Shown: positions 28,821 to 36,233, counted from the first letter of the stretch. The stretch is 64,000 nucleotides of DNA from Microbulbifer variabilis ATCC 700307 (GCF_000380565.1 NZ_AQYJ01000023.1:279384-343383); one strand, 5' to 3'. The notes: generated by a model from the sequence alone, not told the origin. Program-made: numbers and translations.

Positions 28821-29216
28821 AGCATTTTTTCGCTCTGCAAGTTTTAACATGCTGCATATCACCAAGGCCATTAACTCTGCAGCTAGAGTGAAAAGCAAGA
28901 GCACTATTGGTGCGACGATAACATGTATTTGTGTCGCTGATGTGTCTGAGTTTTCAGCGCGACCGTTCAAGGTGTAGTAGGTATAAGCAACCATGCTTAA
29001 GGCTACAGAAAAGATAGCTACAAGCTTGAAAGGAAGCTGGGGAAAACTGGAAAATTTAGAAACACCTTGTAAGATCAGATTGGCCAATATTGGCGCAGCT
29101 ACAGCACCAAGGTTAGCTACGCAAAAGTCCCAAAAGTTGAAATAGCCTTCTTCGTACCAATTGTAAATCGATAGCAAGAAAATAAACGCTATCAGAATCC
29201 AAAGATATTTGTTCAT
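28818..29216 (-). CDS. Hypothetical membrane protein (cassette)
   Basis: About 132 residues with four hydrophobic segments (YLWILIAFIFLLSIYNW; VAAPILANLILQG; LVAIFSVALSMVAYTYY; IVLLLFTLAAELMALVI). Not recognised. I use the ATG at 29216 because the earlier ATG at 29240 lies on the far side of the attC core. Confidence 0.7.
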   Translation of the reverse strand: MNKYLWILIAFIFLLSIYNWYEEGYFNFWDFCVANLGAVAAPILANLILQGVSKFSSFPQLPFKLVAIFSVALSMVAYTYYTLNGRAENSDTSATQIHVIVAPIVLLLFTLAAELMALVICSMLKLAERKNA

Positions 29217-29222
29217 ACTTAT

Positions 29223-29270
29223 GCTTAACGTTGCTGACACGCGCTTGTCGTGTGCTCAGCATTATTAAAT
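29223..29270 (-). repeat. Short attC site (48 bp)
   Basis: Core GTTAAGC (minus strand) at 29223-29229. The inner hairpin is GCTGACACGCG / CGTGTGCTCAGC, and the outer core is degenerate. Confidence 0.65.
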
Positions 29271-29273
29271 TTT

Positions 29274-29564
29274 TTAACGTCCATAAGGCCACTCCGAGCC
29301 AATCGGCTCTGAAACATGCCAATAAAGAAGCTCGATGTACCGCAGGGGGCCATATACCCATACTGCAACTTGTCCTACCCCGGCAGCGAATGGCTGAAGT
29401 GAACCAATAAAGTCCCCTCTGCGCACACTATGCTGATATATCTTCTTATCAGTCCCTACCTCTGATTTGTAACCAGTCGCATGTACGAGAATGTCACTAT
29501 GCCTGATCTCAACATATCCCAGGAGGTAAATTGCTAAAGCAACTAGGAGAGCTATTTTTTTCAT
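29274..29564 (-). CDS. Hypothetical membrane-anchored protein (cassette)
   Basis: A 96-residue protein with one N-terminal hydrophobic helix (IALLVALAIYLLGYV) that could be an anchor or uncleaved signal. The rest is soluble, with a second mildly hydrophobic stretch (GVGQVAVWVYGPL). No family was recognised. The stop lies next to the short attC. Confidence 0.6.
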   Translation of the reverse strand: MKKIALLVALAIYLLGYVEIRHSDILVHATGYKSEVGTDKKIYQHSVRRGDFIGSLQPFAAGVGQVAVWVYGPLRYIELLYWHVSEPIGSEWPYGR

Positions 29565-29567
29565 GAA

Positions 29568-29647
29568 ATTTAACGCCTCAATGTGCGGTGAGTGTTAGTG
29601 AGTCCAGCCCAAGCTCGCTTGGGCGATGCACCATTGACTTGTTATGA
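29568..29647 (-). repeat. attC site (80 bp)
   Basis: Core GTTAAAT (minus) at 29568-29574 and outer GTTATGA at 29641-29647; the internal hairpin arms are CCAAGC/GCTTGG. Confidence 0.8.
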
Positions 29648-29717
29648 GTGATTCCTAGCACCAACTCGAATTGCTTATAGTTTTGTATTTGATAAAGACC
29701 TACTGATGCAGATTTAG

Positions 29718-29978
29718 CTAATGGCATTGACCATCCGCCACGATACAGCCAACGCCCAGAATCATTGCCACCAGTTTAAAGCCCTTTGACCAATCCATTC
29801 GTATCTTTTTGTCAGACGCAACCTTGGTTTGCCACAATGAGTAAAAGGCTTCAATGTCTTTTGGCTGAGTTAGCTCATTTATTTTTTTGAACTCACCATC
29901 AAAAACTGTAACGGACTTATTCTCTGCAAATGCCGCGCTACAAAATAAAGTCAGTGACAGAAATAGTATGTTCTTCAT
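29718..29978 (-). CDS. Hypothetical exported protein (cassette)
   Basis: An 86-residue protein. I start it at the ATG at 29978 because a GAG lies seven bases upstream and the N-terminus is then a clear signal peptide (LFLSLTLFCSAAFA); longer frames run back through the attC site. The mature part is about 68 residues with a hydrophobic C-terminus. A gap of about 70 bases separates its stop from the next attC, which is unusual here. Confidence 0.6.
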   Translation of the reverse strand: MKNILFLSLTLFCSAAFAENKSVTVFDGEFKKINELTQPKDIEAFYSLWQTKVASDKKIRMDWSKGFKLVAMILGVGCIVADGQCH

Positions 29979-29986
29979 TAAATTAC

Positions 29987-30042
29987 TCATAACGCCCGCT
30001 GAGGCCCGAAGGGCCGTAGCATTCTGCTTGCGTTTGTTAGGT
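29987..30042 (-). repeat. attC site (56 bp)
   Basis: Cores TCATAAC (29987-29993) and GTTAGGT (30036-30042). The hairpin contains GGCCCGAAGGGCC. Confidence 0.8.
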
Positions 30043-30369
30043 GATTGATGCTTGCGCAGAGCTTTGCGTACCACTTTCACTTGCCGATAAATAGTGATTC
30101 CATACACCCGCTGCACCTGCAATTGCTACGCACACTAGAAAGCAGCCGATACATCTAAGGGCATTTACTCTATTTTTGTTACCTAGATCAGTAAACAAAG
30201 AAGGCATGAAGACCGCAAATGGGAGTGCCGCTCCCCATTTTCGATTTTCCCTCATGTTCTTGTTCGCTGCAAAGATATAGAAAAAACCAGCGATTCCAAA
30301 TCCTAACCCAGCGACACTGGATAGCAAGAATAATACGTAGCTGACTAAGGCTATTCCTTCTGTACTCAT
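30037..30369 (-). CDS. Hypothetical membrane protein (cassette)
   Basis: A 110-residue protein with three hydrophobic segments (ALVSYVLFLLSSVAGLGFGI; LPFAVFMPSLF; IGCFLVCVAIAGAAGVW). Not recognised. The ATG at 30369 is preferred to the GTG two codons earlier, which overlaps the attC core. Its 3' end overlaps the attC core at 30036-30042, as is common for cassettes. Confidence 0.65.
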   Translation of the reverse strand: MSTEGIALVSYVLFLLSSVAGLGFGIAGFFYIFAANKNMRENRKWGAALPFAVFMPSLFTDLGNKNRVNALRCIGCFLVCVAIAGAAGVWNHYLSASESGTQSSAQASIT

Positions 30370-30373
30370 AATC

Positions 30374-30436
30374 ACCTAACGCCTTGCGGAGGGGCGAAGG
30401 GCGCAGCACCTTGTCCCGCTTGCGCAATTGTTATGT
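30374..30436 (-). repeat. attC site (63 bp)
   Basis: Cores ACCTAAC (30374-30380) and GTTATGT (30430-30436); the hairpin is built on GGGGCGAAGGGCGC. Confidence 0.8.
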
Positions 30437-30979
30437 TTATGGCTGGCATGGTACTAGGTACTTAGCGTCAGGTTTTGGGACATTTTCTTCTTTTCCATTT
30501 ATCCAGTAAGGGCTAGGGTGGACTAGGGAGAAAGATGGTAGTTCGATTTCCATTTCCGTACCACCTGAGGTTATGCTCCCCCGAACAGCTCAATATCTCC
30601 CAATTGTTCCCCACCCATGGTGAACTACTCTTGAGATGGTAATCTGAGTGCCTGACGGAACCTCAAATAGCATAGTCCTCTGTTTTTCAAATAGGAGCTT
30701 ATCGAATTGTTTTTTATCAAATGCTTCACGATTTTCAAGATAAACAGTCCAGCTAGACGGAAATCCACCTTGTCCTACCGCCTGCACACTATTACATAGT
30801 TCGCTATTTTCATTAAATCCAGTTAAGTCAGCACATCGCCCTTCGTAAATGAATGCATTCTTCTTGAATTCGAAGCACTGCCCGATTAAATGCATTGCTT
30901 CAGGGGCCTCGCCCATATCCATGGAGGTGATGCAACCTGCCAGCAACGCAGGCAATAGTAAAACTAATTTTTGATGCAT
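30437..30979 (-). pseudogene. Cassette lipoprotein gene with one in-frame TGA
   Basis: The N-terminal 129 residues form a lipoprotein with lipobox LLAGC at residues 12-16. The frame then meets TGA at 30590-30592. The same frame continues without a stop for 50 more codons (SITSGGTEMEIELPSF ... SPYWINGKEENVPKPD) and ends with TAA at 30437, directly beside the attC core, exactly where a cassette gene should end. The full ancestral product would be 180 codons. This points to a recent nonsense mutation, or to stop-codon readthrough. A short 129-residue product may still be made. Confidence 0.7.
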
Positions 30980-30998
30980 AAAAAATAGTTCTTAGTAA

Positions 30999-31055
30999 AC
31001 ATAACGCCCGCGTCATTTGCCGCAGCGCATCGGAGGTCAAATGCACGCGTTTATT
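30999..31055 (-). repeat. attC site (57 bp)
   Basis: Core ACATAAC at 30999-31005; the outer core GTTTATT is degenerate. Arms GCCCGCGTCATTTG and CAAATGCACGCG pair with a bulge. Confidence 0.75.
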
Positions 31056-31566
31056 ATATTTTCGCCGCATTCTTTAGGTTGCTACCCTTTAGCGACACAA
31101 TTTGATCTGCCAAAGTGAAAAGCTCTTCATCAATGGTACTGCCGTAGTATGGTTTAACTTCAATCACATTATTGTATTCAGACTTCACCAGATGTGGCTT
31201 ATCATCAATGACTATAAAATTTTCGTAGCTCCAACCTAGCTCAACGATTTTTCTTGTATCTTTGACAAACGCATCATAACCGTCATTTTCAGTTATTTGA
31301 GCGCAATCTTCCCTAGTCAAAAGAAACTCTAGGTTATCTACACCACCAAAAAGTCTTTTAACGATATCCTGAATATACAGGCCATAAGACGCTGTCCAAA
31401 CCGCTAAAACGAAATGCTCGGACAATTCTGCAAGGAGTCTCTCGGCTCCGGGCCTTATATGCACCATCGCATTTGATATAGAAAAACTTGGTTTCTTACC
31501 AATCCATTCATGGCATGAGTGAATTAGTGTTTCATCCAAGTCAAGAACAACTAGTTGCCTGCTCAT
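31054..31566 (-). CDS. HAD phosphatase, FCP1/NIF-like (cassette)
   Basis: A 170-residue phosphatase of the HAD superfamily. The nucleophile motif is LDLDETL (Asp9, Asp11), the threonine motif is AVWTASYG, and the acidic motif is IVIDDKP. The order and the insert LFGGVDNLEFLLTRE match NLI-interacting/FCP1-like members, which dephosphorylate proteins. Such enzymes occur in bacteria without known targets. It is one of three phosphatase-type enzymes carried as cassettes in this window. All catalytic residues are present. Confidence 0.87.
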   Translation of the reverse strand: MSRQLVVLDLDETLIHSCHEWIGKKPSFSISNAMVHIRPGAERLLAELSEHFVLAVWTASYGLYIQDIVKRLFGGVDNLEFLLTREDCAQITENDGYDAFVKDTRKIVELGWSYENFIVIDDKPHLVKSEYNNVIEVKPYYGSTIDEELFTLADQIVSLKGSNLKNAAKI

Positions 31567-31579
31567 AGTGCCCTAATAA

Positions 31580-31676
31580 ATATAACGCCTACGATAATGG
31601 GCCGCAGTGCCGGCGCGAAGCGCCGGAACGGAGGTCCGAGGCCACTTGCGGCCGGGCGTTGATTGTATTGTTAGGC
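31580..31676 (-). repeat. attC site (97 bp)
   Basis: Cores ATATAAC (31580-31586) and GTTAGGC (31670-31676, fits GTTRRRY). The strong hairpin is CCGGCGCGAAGCGCCGG. Confidence 0.85.
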
Positions 31677-31678
31677 AT

Positions 31679-32074
31679 TTAAGAAAACCATTCCTTTGAC
31701 TCTTTTGCATTTAGCAGTAGAAACACGAAAAGAAAACACACTGCCTCCCCTATATCCGTGTATATAGAATACTCCTCTAAAGGGGTATAAATACTCATAC
31801 CTGCAACCAATAATGCCAGAATTAGAAATGTATTCTTCGGATTGTCACTTCTAGTTCGGATTGAGCTTGAAACCCAATATAGAATTCCGGCCCAAACCGG
31901 GATAAATAGATAGTTATATATATCGTAGGGCCCTTCTTCCGAGGCATAGGTCAGCTCTTCAATTAGAAAGATTATAAAGCTAAGCACAATAAACCCAAAT
32001 GCAAAATATATTGTTTTTGGCATCACTTTCGTATCTGTACTTAAATCTGATTCTGGAATTTTGTATGGGTCCAT
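31679..32074 (-). CDS. Hypothetical membrane protein with DPYxxP start (cassette)
   Basis: A 131-residue protein with four hydrophobic helices after a short polar start MDPYKIPESDL. The cassette at 60077-60514 begins in a similar way (ENPYTPPSVDL) and also has about four helices, so the two may be distant relatives. This N-terminal (N/D)PYxxP pattern is common in uncharacterised bacterial membrane proteins. Function is unknown. Confidence 0.7.
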   Translation of the reverse strand: MDPYKIPESDLSTDTKVMPKTIYFAFGFIVLSFIIFLIEELTYASEEGPYDIYNYLFIPVWAGILYWVSSSIRTRSDNPKNTFLILALLVAGMSIYTPLEEYSIYTDIGEAVCFLFVFLLLNAKESKEWFS

Positions 32075-32081
32075 GATTTAT

Positions 32082-32118
32082 GCCTAACGCCAAGCCTTGC
32101 TGCCTGTGATTGTTAACT
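32082..32118 (-). repeat. Very short attC site (37 bp)
   Basis: Cores GCCTAAC (32082-32088) and GTTAACT (32112-32118) with only 23 bases between them. It lacks the usual terminal hairpin. Confidence 0.6.
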
Positions 32119-32451
32119 TTGATCTACGCTCTTGAGCTTAACTCGCGCACTTAGCTTCCTAGCAATACCAGTGAGTACAGAGTCAAAGGGATTTTCATAC
32201 TGAATAAAACGAACCCCATGCTCAGTAAAATGAAAGCAAACTTTCCCGTCGTAAGGAAATCGCTCTAAGTTCATAGAGCTTGGAACCCAGTAACCAGATC
32301 CCGGAATCTCAATTTCTAGAAACTCTTTTGTAAATGGGTTTTGCTGAATCAGTTTATCGGTGACTAGAAAGTTCGGCTCTCCACCCGCAACTTCACGCCA
32401 TTCATCAACCGATATCCTTCCCCCATCCCTTTCTATGATGCAATGCTTCAT
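32113..32451 (-). CDS. Hypothetical protein (cassette)
   Basis: A 112-residue soluble protein without signal or membrane segment. It contains PGSGYWVPSSMNLERFPYDG and FHFTEHGVRFIQYENPFDS. No family was recognised. It fills the space between two attC sites exactly. Confidence 0.65.
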   Translation of the reverse strand: MKHCIIERDGGRISVDEWREVAGGEPNFLVTDKLIQQNPFTKEFLEIEIPGSGYWVPSSMNLERFPYDGKVCFHFTEHGVRFIQYENPFDSVLTGIARKLSARVKLKSVDQS

Positions 32452-32464
32452 TGGCTACTCGTAA

Positions 32465-32557
32465 AGCTAACGACCACAGCACGGGCGGCCAGAGCGCAAC
32501 GTAGGCCGTCCCGCGAAGGACCGAAGGGCCGTAGCAACGTGCCTGTAATTGTTAGCT
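32465..32557 (-). repeat. attC site (93 bp)
   Basis: Cores AGCTAAC (32465-32471) and GTTAGCT (32551-32557); arms GTAGGCCGTCCCGCG / CGAAGGGCCGTAGC. Confidence 0.8.
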
Positions 32558-32893
32558 GCCTTTGCGTAATTGCTCATTATATATTTCCTGTATCTCAGCA
32601 TGGCCAACTACTCTTGAGCCTTCTCGAACCTCCAGATGAGCACCAGTCTCTAGGCATTTTGGGTATGCCTCTGGCGTGATGAATTTAACAAACGCTAGAG
32701 TGCGCCTGTTAGGTTCCGCAATCCCCGCATCAATAAACCAATGAATTGTAGTCGTGAGGTAGTCGGCTTTAACCCTGTAATGAGGTCGGTATCCATTCTT
32801 TACGATGATATCTTTACCGGAAAGACATATCTGCACAAGAACATCAGGCTCCCAGTCTGGATTTTCAATTCTATTGAATTTATCAGATATCAC
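32552..32893 (-). CDS. EF-Tu-type beta-barrel protein (cassette)
   Basis: A 113-residue protein starting at a GTG. The pattern GYRPHYRVKADYLTTTIHWF ... AFVKFITPEAYPKCLETGA ... REGSRVVGHAEI matches the C-terminal beta-barrel domain of translation factor EF-Tu (normally reading RPQFYFR ... ALRMPVELI ... FAIREGGRTVGAG). The GTPase domain is absent, so it is not a translation factor itself. It may bind tRNA or a partner, which is inference. Confidence 0.72.
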   Translation of the reverse strand: MISDKFNRIENPDWEPDVLVQICLSGKDIIVKNGYRPHYRVKADYLTTTIHWFIDAGIAEPNRRTLAFVKFITPEAYPKCLETGAHLEVREGSRVVGHAEIQEIYNEQLRKGS

Positions 32894-32909
32894 ATTTGTC
32901 TCTTACAAC

Positions 32910-33020
32910 AGTTAACGTTGCCAACAGGGGTAGCCGGAGCGTTTGCGTGCGAAGCGCGCCGCGTAGGCTGTCCAGCCTAGCCCCACTGGGGCTGGGCGAG
33001 CCTGCTTGGCCTAGTTATGG
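32910..33020 (-). repeat. attC site (111 bp)
   Basis: Cores AGTTAAC and GTTATGG. Very similar along its whole length to the attC at 58137-58247 (GTTGCCAAYAGGGGYAGCC, GCGAAGCGCGCCGCGTAG), which is in block 2. Confidence 0.85.
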
Positions 33021-33302
33021 GGCCCCATTGTATAATAAGTACCCCTGAATTATCCCATAAAATAACACACCCACCACAACACTACTTGGGACATAGTAAC
33101 GAGCGTTGTTTACCGGTAAAGCCGCTGTCAATAATGCTGAACAAACTGCTGAAACCACAGCAACACCAAACCAATTTCCCTTTAACCCTGGTGAAACTGC
33201 CCAAAGTACATATGCCATGGGAATCAAGCTTGAAGTAAAAAGACAAACCATGAATTTCCACAGATATACACTTAATTTTTGGTCTTTGTGAATTTGGCTC
33301 AA
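33015..33302 (-). CDS. Hypothetical membrane protein (cassette)
   Basis: A 95-residue protein with three hydrophobic segments (FMVCLFTSSLIPMAYVLWAV; FGVAVVSAVCSALLTAALPV; SSVVVGVLFYGIIQGYLLY). No ATG is near the cassette start, so a TTG at 33302 is assumed. Not recognised. Confidence 0.6.
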   Translation of the reverse strand: MSQIHKDQKLSVYLWKFMVCLFTSSLIPMAYVLWAVSPGLKGNWFGVAVVSAVCSALLTAALPVNNARYYVPSSVVVGVLFYGIIQGYLLYNGAP

Positions 33303-33311
33303 TTTCTAGCC

Positions 33312-33394
33312 CTATAACGCTTCAATAACCGGCAGCCAGAGCGTAGCGTAGGCTGTCCGGCGCCGAAGGCGCGTAGTTCATTGATTTGTTAAAC
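33312..33394 (-). repeat. attC site (83 bp)
   Basis: Cores CTATAAC (33312-33318) and GTTAAAC (33388-33394, fits GTTRRRY). The inner part GCGCCGAAGGCGCGTAGTT recurs in the attC sites at 55563 and 62311. Confidence 0.85.
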
Positions 33395-33679
33395 ATAATA
33401 CACCACCAATGCCACTAGAACTAAAATTAACAACAGGTAGATTGGTTTGATCTCGATGGAGCCGGCATTCTCTGCCTCAGCCTCTAGCTTCAGTAGTTTT
33501 TCGGTATCGCCAATATTGTTTAGGAGCATTTTGTTTGAGAATTTCGCAATCCTAATACTCCATTCATTAGGGCCAAGCTCTTCTAAAGAATCACAAAGGG
33601 CAATCAGCTCTCTAGATTCTTGTTCGGGGAGACTTTCAATAACCTCAGAGATCAAATCATGCAACTCGATAATATCCAT
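33389..33679 (-). CDS. Tail-anchored hypothetical protein (cassette)
   Basis: A 96-residue protein. The N-terminal three quarters is acidic and helical (IELHDLISEVIESLPEQESR). The C-terminus is one hydrophobic helix (YLLLILVLVALVVYY) with no tail after it, which is a tail-anchor arrangement. Not recognised. Confidence 0.65.
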   Translation of the reverse strand: MDIIELHDLISEVIESLPEQESRELIALCDSLEELGPNEWSIRIAKFSNKMLLNNIGDTEKLLKLEAEAENAGSIEIKPIYLLLILVLVALVVYYV

Positions 33680-33684
33680 TAGAT

Positions 33685-33790
33685 GTTTAACGCCGTGCTA
33701 AGCGGCTGATTTTTATTGATTTGAATTTGTGCTATTCAAGCACAAATTTGAAGCAATGAAAATGAGTCCGCCTTAAGCGCCTTGTTAGTT
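33685..33790 (-). repeat. attC site (106 bp)
   Basis: Cores GTTTAAC (33685-33691) and GTTAGTT (33784-33790). The terminal hairpin is TTTGTGCT / AGCACAAA. Confidence 0.85.
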
Positions 33791-33802
33791 GTCGCCTCTA
33801 AT

Positions 33803-34222
33803 TTACTCATTGAATTCGCCACTTAGTTTTGAATTTACACGTACCATGGTAACAACATCATCTTTTAGCCAGAACTCAATTTCTTTACCGGTATAATTGT
33901 ATTCTTTATAATCGCGATCATTAACGTCCAATATAAGCTCAGGAAAAATCGAATTTAGCTCAATGTCTGTCAGTCCTACTGGTTTGATTCCTTCTAGAGT
34001 TACTTCCTGTGAAGTGATGTTTATTCCCCACAATTTAAACTTTTCATCCGGATTAAAATACAGTTCTAAGCCCATATTGTGGTACAGCCATATTTCAGAG
34101 CTGACGCCATCGGCTCCACCCTCATTATTTATTTCATCAGGGAATCCAAATATTTCTCGAGCTTCACTTAACAAAGCACCGAAACTGATGGCATCTAATC
34201 CTTTAAGTGGCTCTATGTTCAT
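33803..34222 (-). CDS. Hypothetical protein (cassette)
   Basis: A 139-residue acidic cytoplasmic protein. The region SEIWLYHNMGLELYFNPDEKF resembles immunity- or SMI1-adjacent small proteins, but not enough for a call. The ATG at 34222 starts just inside the attC core without a visible ribosome site. Confidence 0.65.
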   Translation of the reverse strand: MNIEPLKGLDAISFGALLSEAREIFGFPDEINNEGGADGVSSEIWLYHNMGLELYFNPDEKFKLWGINITSQEVTLEGIKPVGLTDIELNSIFPELILDVNDRDYKEYNYTGKEIEFWLKDDVVTMVRVNSKLSGEFNE

Positions 34223-34226
34223 TGGC

Positions 34227-34370
34227 AACTAACGCCGCCAGCAGGGGCAGCTTACCTTGTGCACGTTTTGCGCAAAAATGGGAGCGTAGCGACCTGCGCA
34301 AAACGTGCACAAGGTAAGCTGTCCCGCGGAGGGCCGAAGGCCCGGAGCTTTTTGCCTGGCTTTGTTATGA
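34227..34370 (-). repeat. attC site with long perfect hairpin (144 bp)
   Basis: The arms CTTACCTTGTGCACG... and its exact complement are 24 bases each and enclose a 20-base loop (AAAATGGGAGCGTAGCGACC). The attC at 61306-61449 has the same length and arms, but its loop is in the opposite orientation. Confidence 0.88.
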
Positions 34371-34373
34371 GTA

Positions 34374-34790
34374 TTACTTGCTCCAAATTGTTTCAGAGCC
34401 ACTATGTGGAGGAACCTCTCCCCAAGAGAGCTTTATTGACTGAACCTCGTTTGGCTGGTTTAACCCATTGAAGCTCATAACTACACCATGATCCATACAG
34501 CCACTTACGAGGATATAACCTCTTTTAGGGCGCAGCTTTATGATTTTCAAGTCAGCAAATTCTGGCGGCATTGCTTCGCCTTCACCGTGAAAACTATAGA
34601 CACGCCGTACATTTTCATCAGCCGCTAGTTTCTCGAAATCACTGAAAAGTAATGCTAAACGTTCATCTGTAAGTGAGCGAGCCCAGACGGCCGCGTCTGA
34701 ATTTCTCCCGCAGCTATCAGTGCCTTTTGAGCAAGATACAGAAAAAAGACAACTGACGACCATAACAATAATGCAAATTTGTCTTTTCAT
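34374..34790 (-). CDS. Hypothetical lipoprotein (cassette)
   Basis: A 138-residue lipoprotein with lipobox FSVSC at residues 16-20. The mature part is soluble, with ILVSGCMDHGVV near residue 93. No family was recognised. It would be exported and lipid-anchored. Confidence 0.7.
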   Translation of the reverse strand: MKRQICIIVMVVSCLFSVSCSKGTDSCGRNSDAAVWARSLTDERLALLFSDFEKLAADENVRRVYSFHGEGEAMPPEFADLKIIKLRPKRGYILVSGCMDHGVVMSFNGLNQPNEVQSIKLSWGEVPPHSGSETIWSK

Positions 34791-34808
34791 TGGCTCGTGC
34801 TGATTTAC

Positions 34809-34911
34809 TCATAACGCCGTGCACAGCGGCTGGCAAAGCTGGCGGTTTTTGTGCGGCGTAGCTGCACAAAAAGTGACAGGTTTGACAGTCCGTTGCTGCG
34901 CCTTGTTATGT
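34809..34911 (-). repeat. attC site (103 bp)
   Basis: Cores TCATAAC (34809-34815) and GTTATGT (34905-34911); the hairpin is TTTTTGTGC / GCACAAAAA. Related to the decayed attC at 28208. Confidence 0.85.
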
Positions 34912-34913
34912 GC

Positions 34914-35198
34914 CTAGTCATATTTTTGCCAATTTGCCACTACATTTTGATATTGAGAGGGTAAATGAGCTTTGGCCTCTTGAATAGATGCGTATTCAGA
35001 ATCTTGCTCCGACTCCCAATCAGAGTCACAACTAAAACGGTAGATAATCTCGCTATTGGGATACTTACAAAGTGCTAGACCGAATATCTCTGCAGCAACC
35101 TTTCCATCTGGAAAGCAAACAGTACCGAACGGCTTGGAACCAGACCACGCCCACTCTATAACTCTAGCCCCGTCAATTTCTCTAGGAGGATTGCTCAT
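34914..35198 (-). CDS. Hypothetical protein, first cassette of block 1
   Basis: A 94-residue soluble protein (SNPPREIDGARVIEWAWSG). I start at the ATG at 35198 because AAGGAG precedes it; the longer frame begins beyond the cassette boundary. It has the best ribosome site in the block. A perfect -10 box lies 22 bases outside the cassette boundary, so this gene may be led by an array promoter. Confidence 0.68.
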   Translation of the reverse strand: MSNPPREIDGARVIEWAWSGSKPFGTVCFPDGKVAAEIFGLALCKYPNSEIIYRFSCDSDWESEQDSEYASIQEAKAHLPSQYQNVVANWQKYD

Positions 35199-35210
35199 GA
35201 CTCTCCTTGC

Positions 35211-35217
35211 ACATAAC
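35211..35217 (-). repeat. Lone attC/attI-type core at the block 1 edge
   Basis: ACATAAC (GTTATGT on the minus strand) is an intact recombination core, but the sequence outside it does not continue as an attC. The array stops exactly at the exchange point. Confidence 0.6.
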
Positions 35218-35238
35218 AGTGTATTCAAAAGCAGCTGC

Positions 35239-35265
35239 ATTATATCACCAGTCAATATACCCCAA
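35239..35265 (-). promoter_or_regulatory. Candidate array promoter
   Basis: A perfect TATAAT on the minus strand (35239-35244) reads into the first cassette. The -35 is weak (TTGGGG, 15 bases away). It could be a Pc-type promoter, or a promoter captured by the break in the array. Confidence 0.4.
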
Positions 35266-35269
35266 GAGT

Positions 35270-35975
35270 AGAAGGCTTCTCTAGCCAGAAAAAAGTATAT
35301 AAATCAGTATGTTAGCCAGCACTGGTGGAAAATTAATCTAGTGGATATATCGCGACTGAATTATATCCTGATATTTAGCTGCATTTGATCACAGGCGTAA
35401 ATCATTCAAAATCAATAAGTTAGCGATTTTTTTACTGTGGATATGTGCGGCTGCTCTTGATCTTTGATATGGATAGCATGAAAAGTCAATAAGGTGTATA
35501 CAAAAATAACAAATTCAAGTCACTACGGTTGATATTTGCCCAAAGCTAACTGTTAAACCAGAGTCTCTGGTCGACAGTCTGGTGCAGCCTATTTCAAATA
35601 GTGTTTACCGTACCAGAAGGCTTCTAACTTAGATAATGGGTGAAAATAACACTATTGCTACGAATAGAATGCCGACCAAGATCCCACAGCAATATTTTAA
35701 AAGTCTGTAAGATAATTAGGTTATTGAGAGATCTTTCCTATTGATGCGTGGGAAATATTTCAAGTAGCAATACTACTATTGTTTTTTGTGTTCTAACGTG
35801 AGAAACGCTGAAGGGTTCTAATTTAAGTGACCATTTTTATGTGTGACTGAAATTTTTCAAAGCGTAAATAGCCAAAAATATAGGTGCAGAAATAATTTTA
35901 TTAGATTTGTTTAAGTGTTAAAGCTGCGTAATATCTATACATATTTATTAGTATAACGTGTAGCAATATGGTTTT
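35270..35975. other. Gene-poor AT-rich stretch
   Basis: About 700 bases without a gene on either strand. No integrase-like frame is present. AGCTAAC and GTTAAAC core-like heptamers lie next to each other at about 35544-35558, which may be chance. Confidence 0.45.
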
Positions 35976-35979
35976 GTCG

Positions 35980-36060
35980 CGCCTGCTGGGGCTCAATAAG
36001 CAGGTAATTTCCCCTGGGAGCAGGGGGAACAGATTCGATCACGTGTTCTGCCTCTGCGTT
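35980..36060 (-). pseudogene. Fragment of an FbpC-like ABC ATPase gene
   Basis: The minus strand encodes EHVIESV ... GNYLLIEPQQ, which matches EQVVIESV ... GEIACLLGPSG of the fbpC product at 23513. At the DNA level CTGGGGCTCAATAAGCAGG is nearly identical to the fbpC Walker A region. Only this small piece survives and the Walker A lysine is gone. It marks old rearrangement next to the array. Confidence 0.5.
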
Positions 36061-36219
36061 GGAGAGATTGCCATAGCGGGACAGTAGCTTGACCTCCTTT
36101 TGGGAGCCGAATGTGACGGGCGTCCATCTTAGGAGGGAATAACACTTTCCTGCAGTTAAGGTGTTCCAATTGACCTTTGGGGGGCGGCGGTATGCAGACA
36201 GGAAATTTTTAAAAATTGC

Positions 36220-36233
36220 TGACAACGCTGTCA
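36220..36233 (+). promoter_or_regulatory. LacI-type operator before the GlcNAc operon
   Basis: TGACAACGCTGTCA lies over the -35 region (CTGACA) of a likely promoter with TAGTAT at 36243-36248. It matches the palindromes before the TonB receptor and chitinase genes. Confidence 0.65.

Larger units (their letters stand above)
26840..35217 (-). mobile_element. Integron gene-cassette array, block 1
   Basis: About 17 short genes, all on the minus strand, each separated from the next by a structured repeat that starts with a GTTRRRY-type core and ends with its complement (attC). Genes are small, mostly unrelated and promoterless-looking. This matches a sedentary chromosomal integron array. No integrase is present in or beside the block. 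Block 2 (53720-63680) shares strand and attC families. Confidence 0.88.

Noticed and set aside
34259..34471. Plus-strand frame across an attC
   Set aside because: It is a by-product of the hairpin and the antisense of a lipoprotein cassette.
35270..35975. Integron integrase next to block 1
   Set aside because: No frame of suitable length or tyrosine-recombinase motif on either strand here or anywhere in the window.
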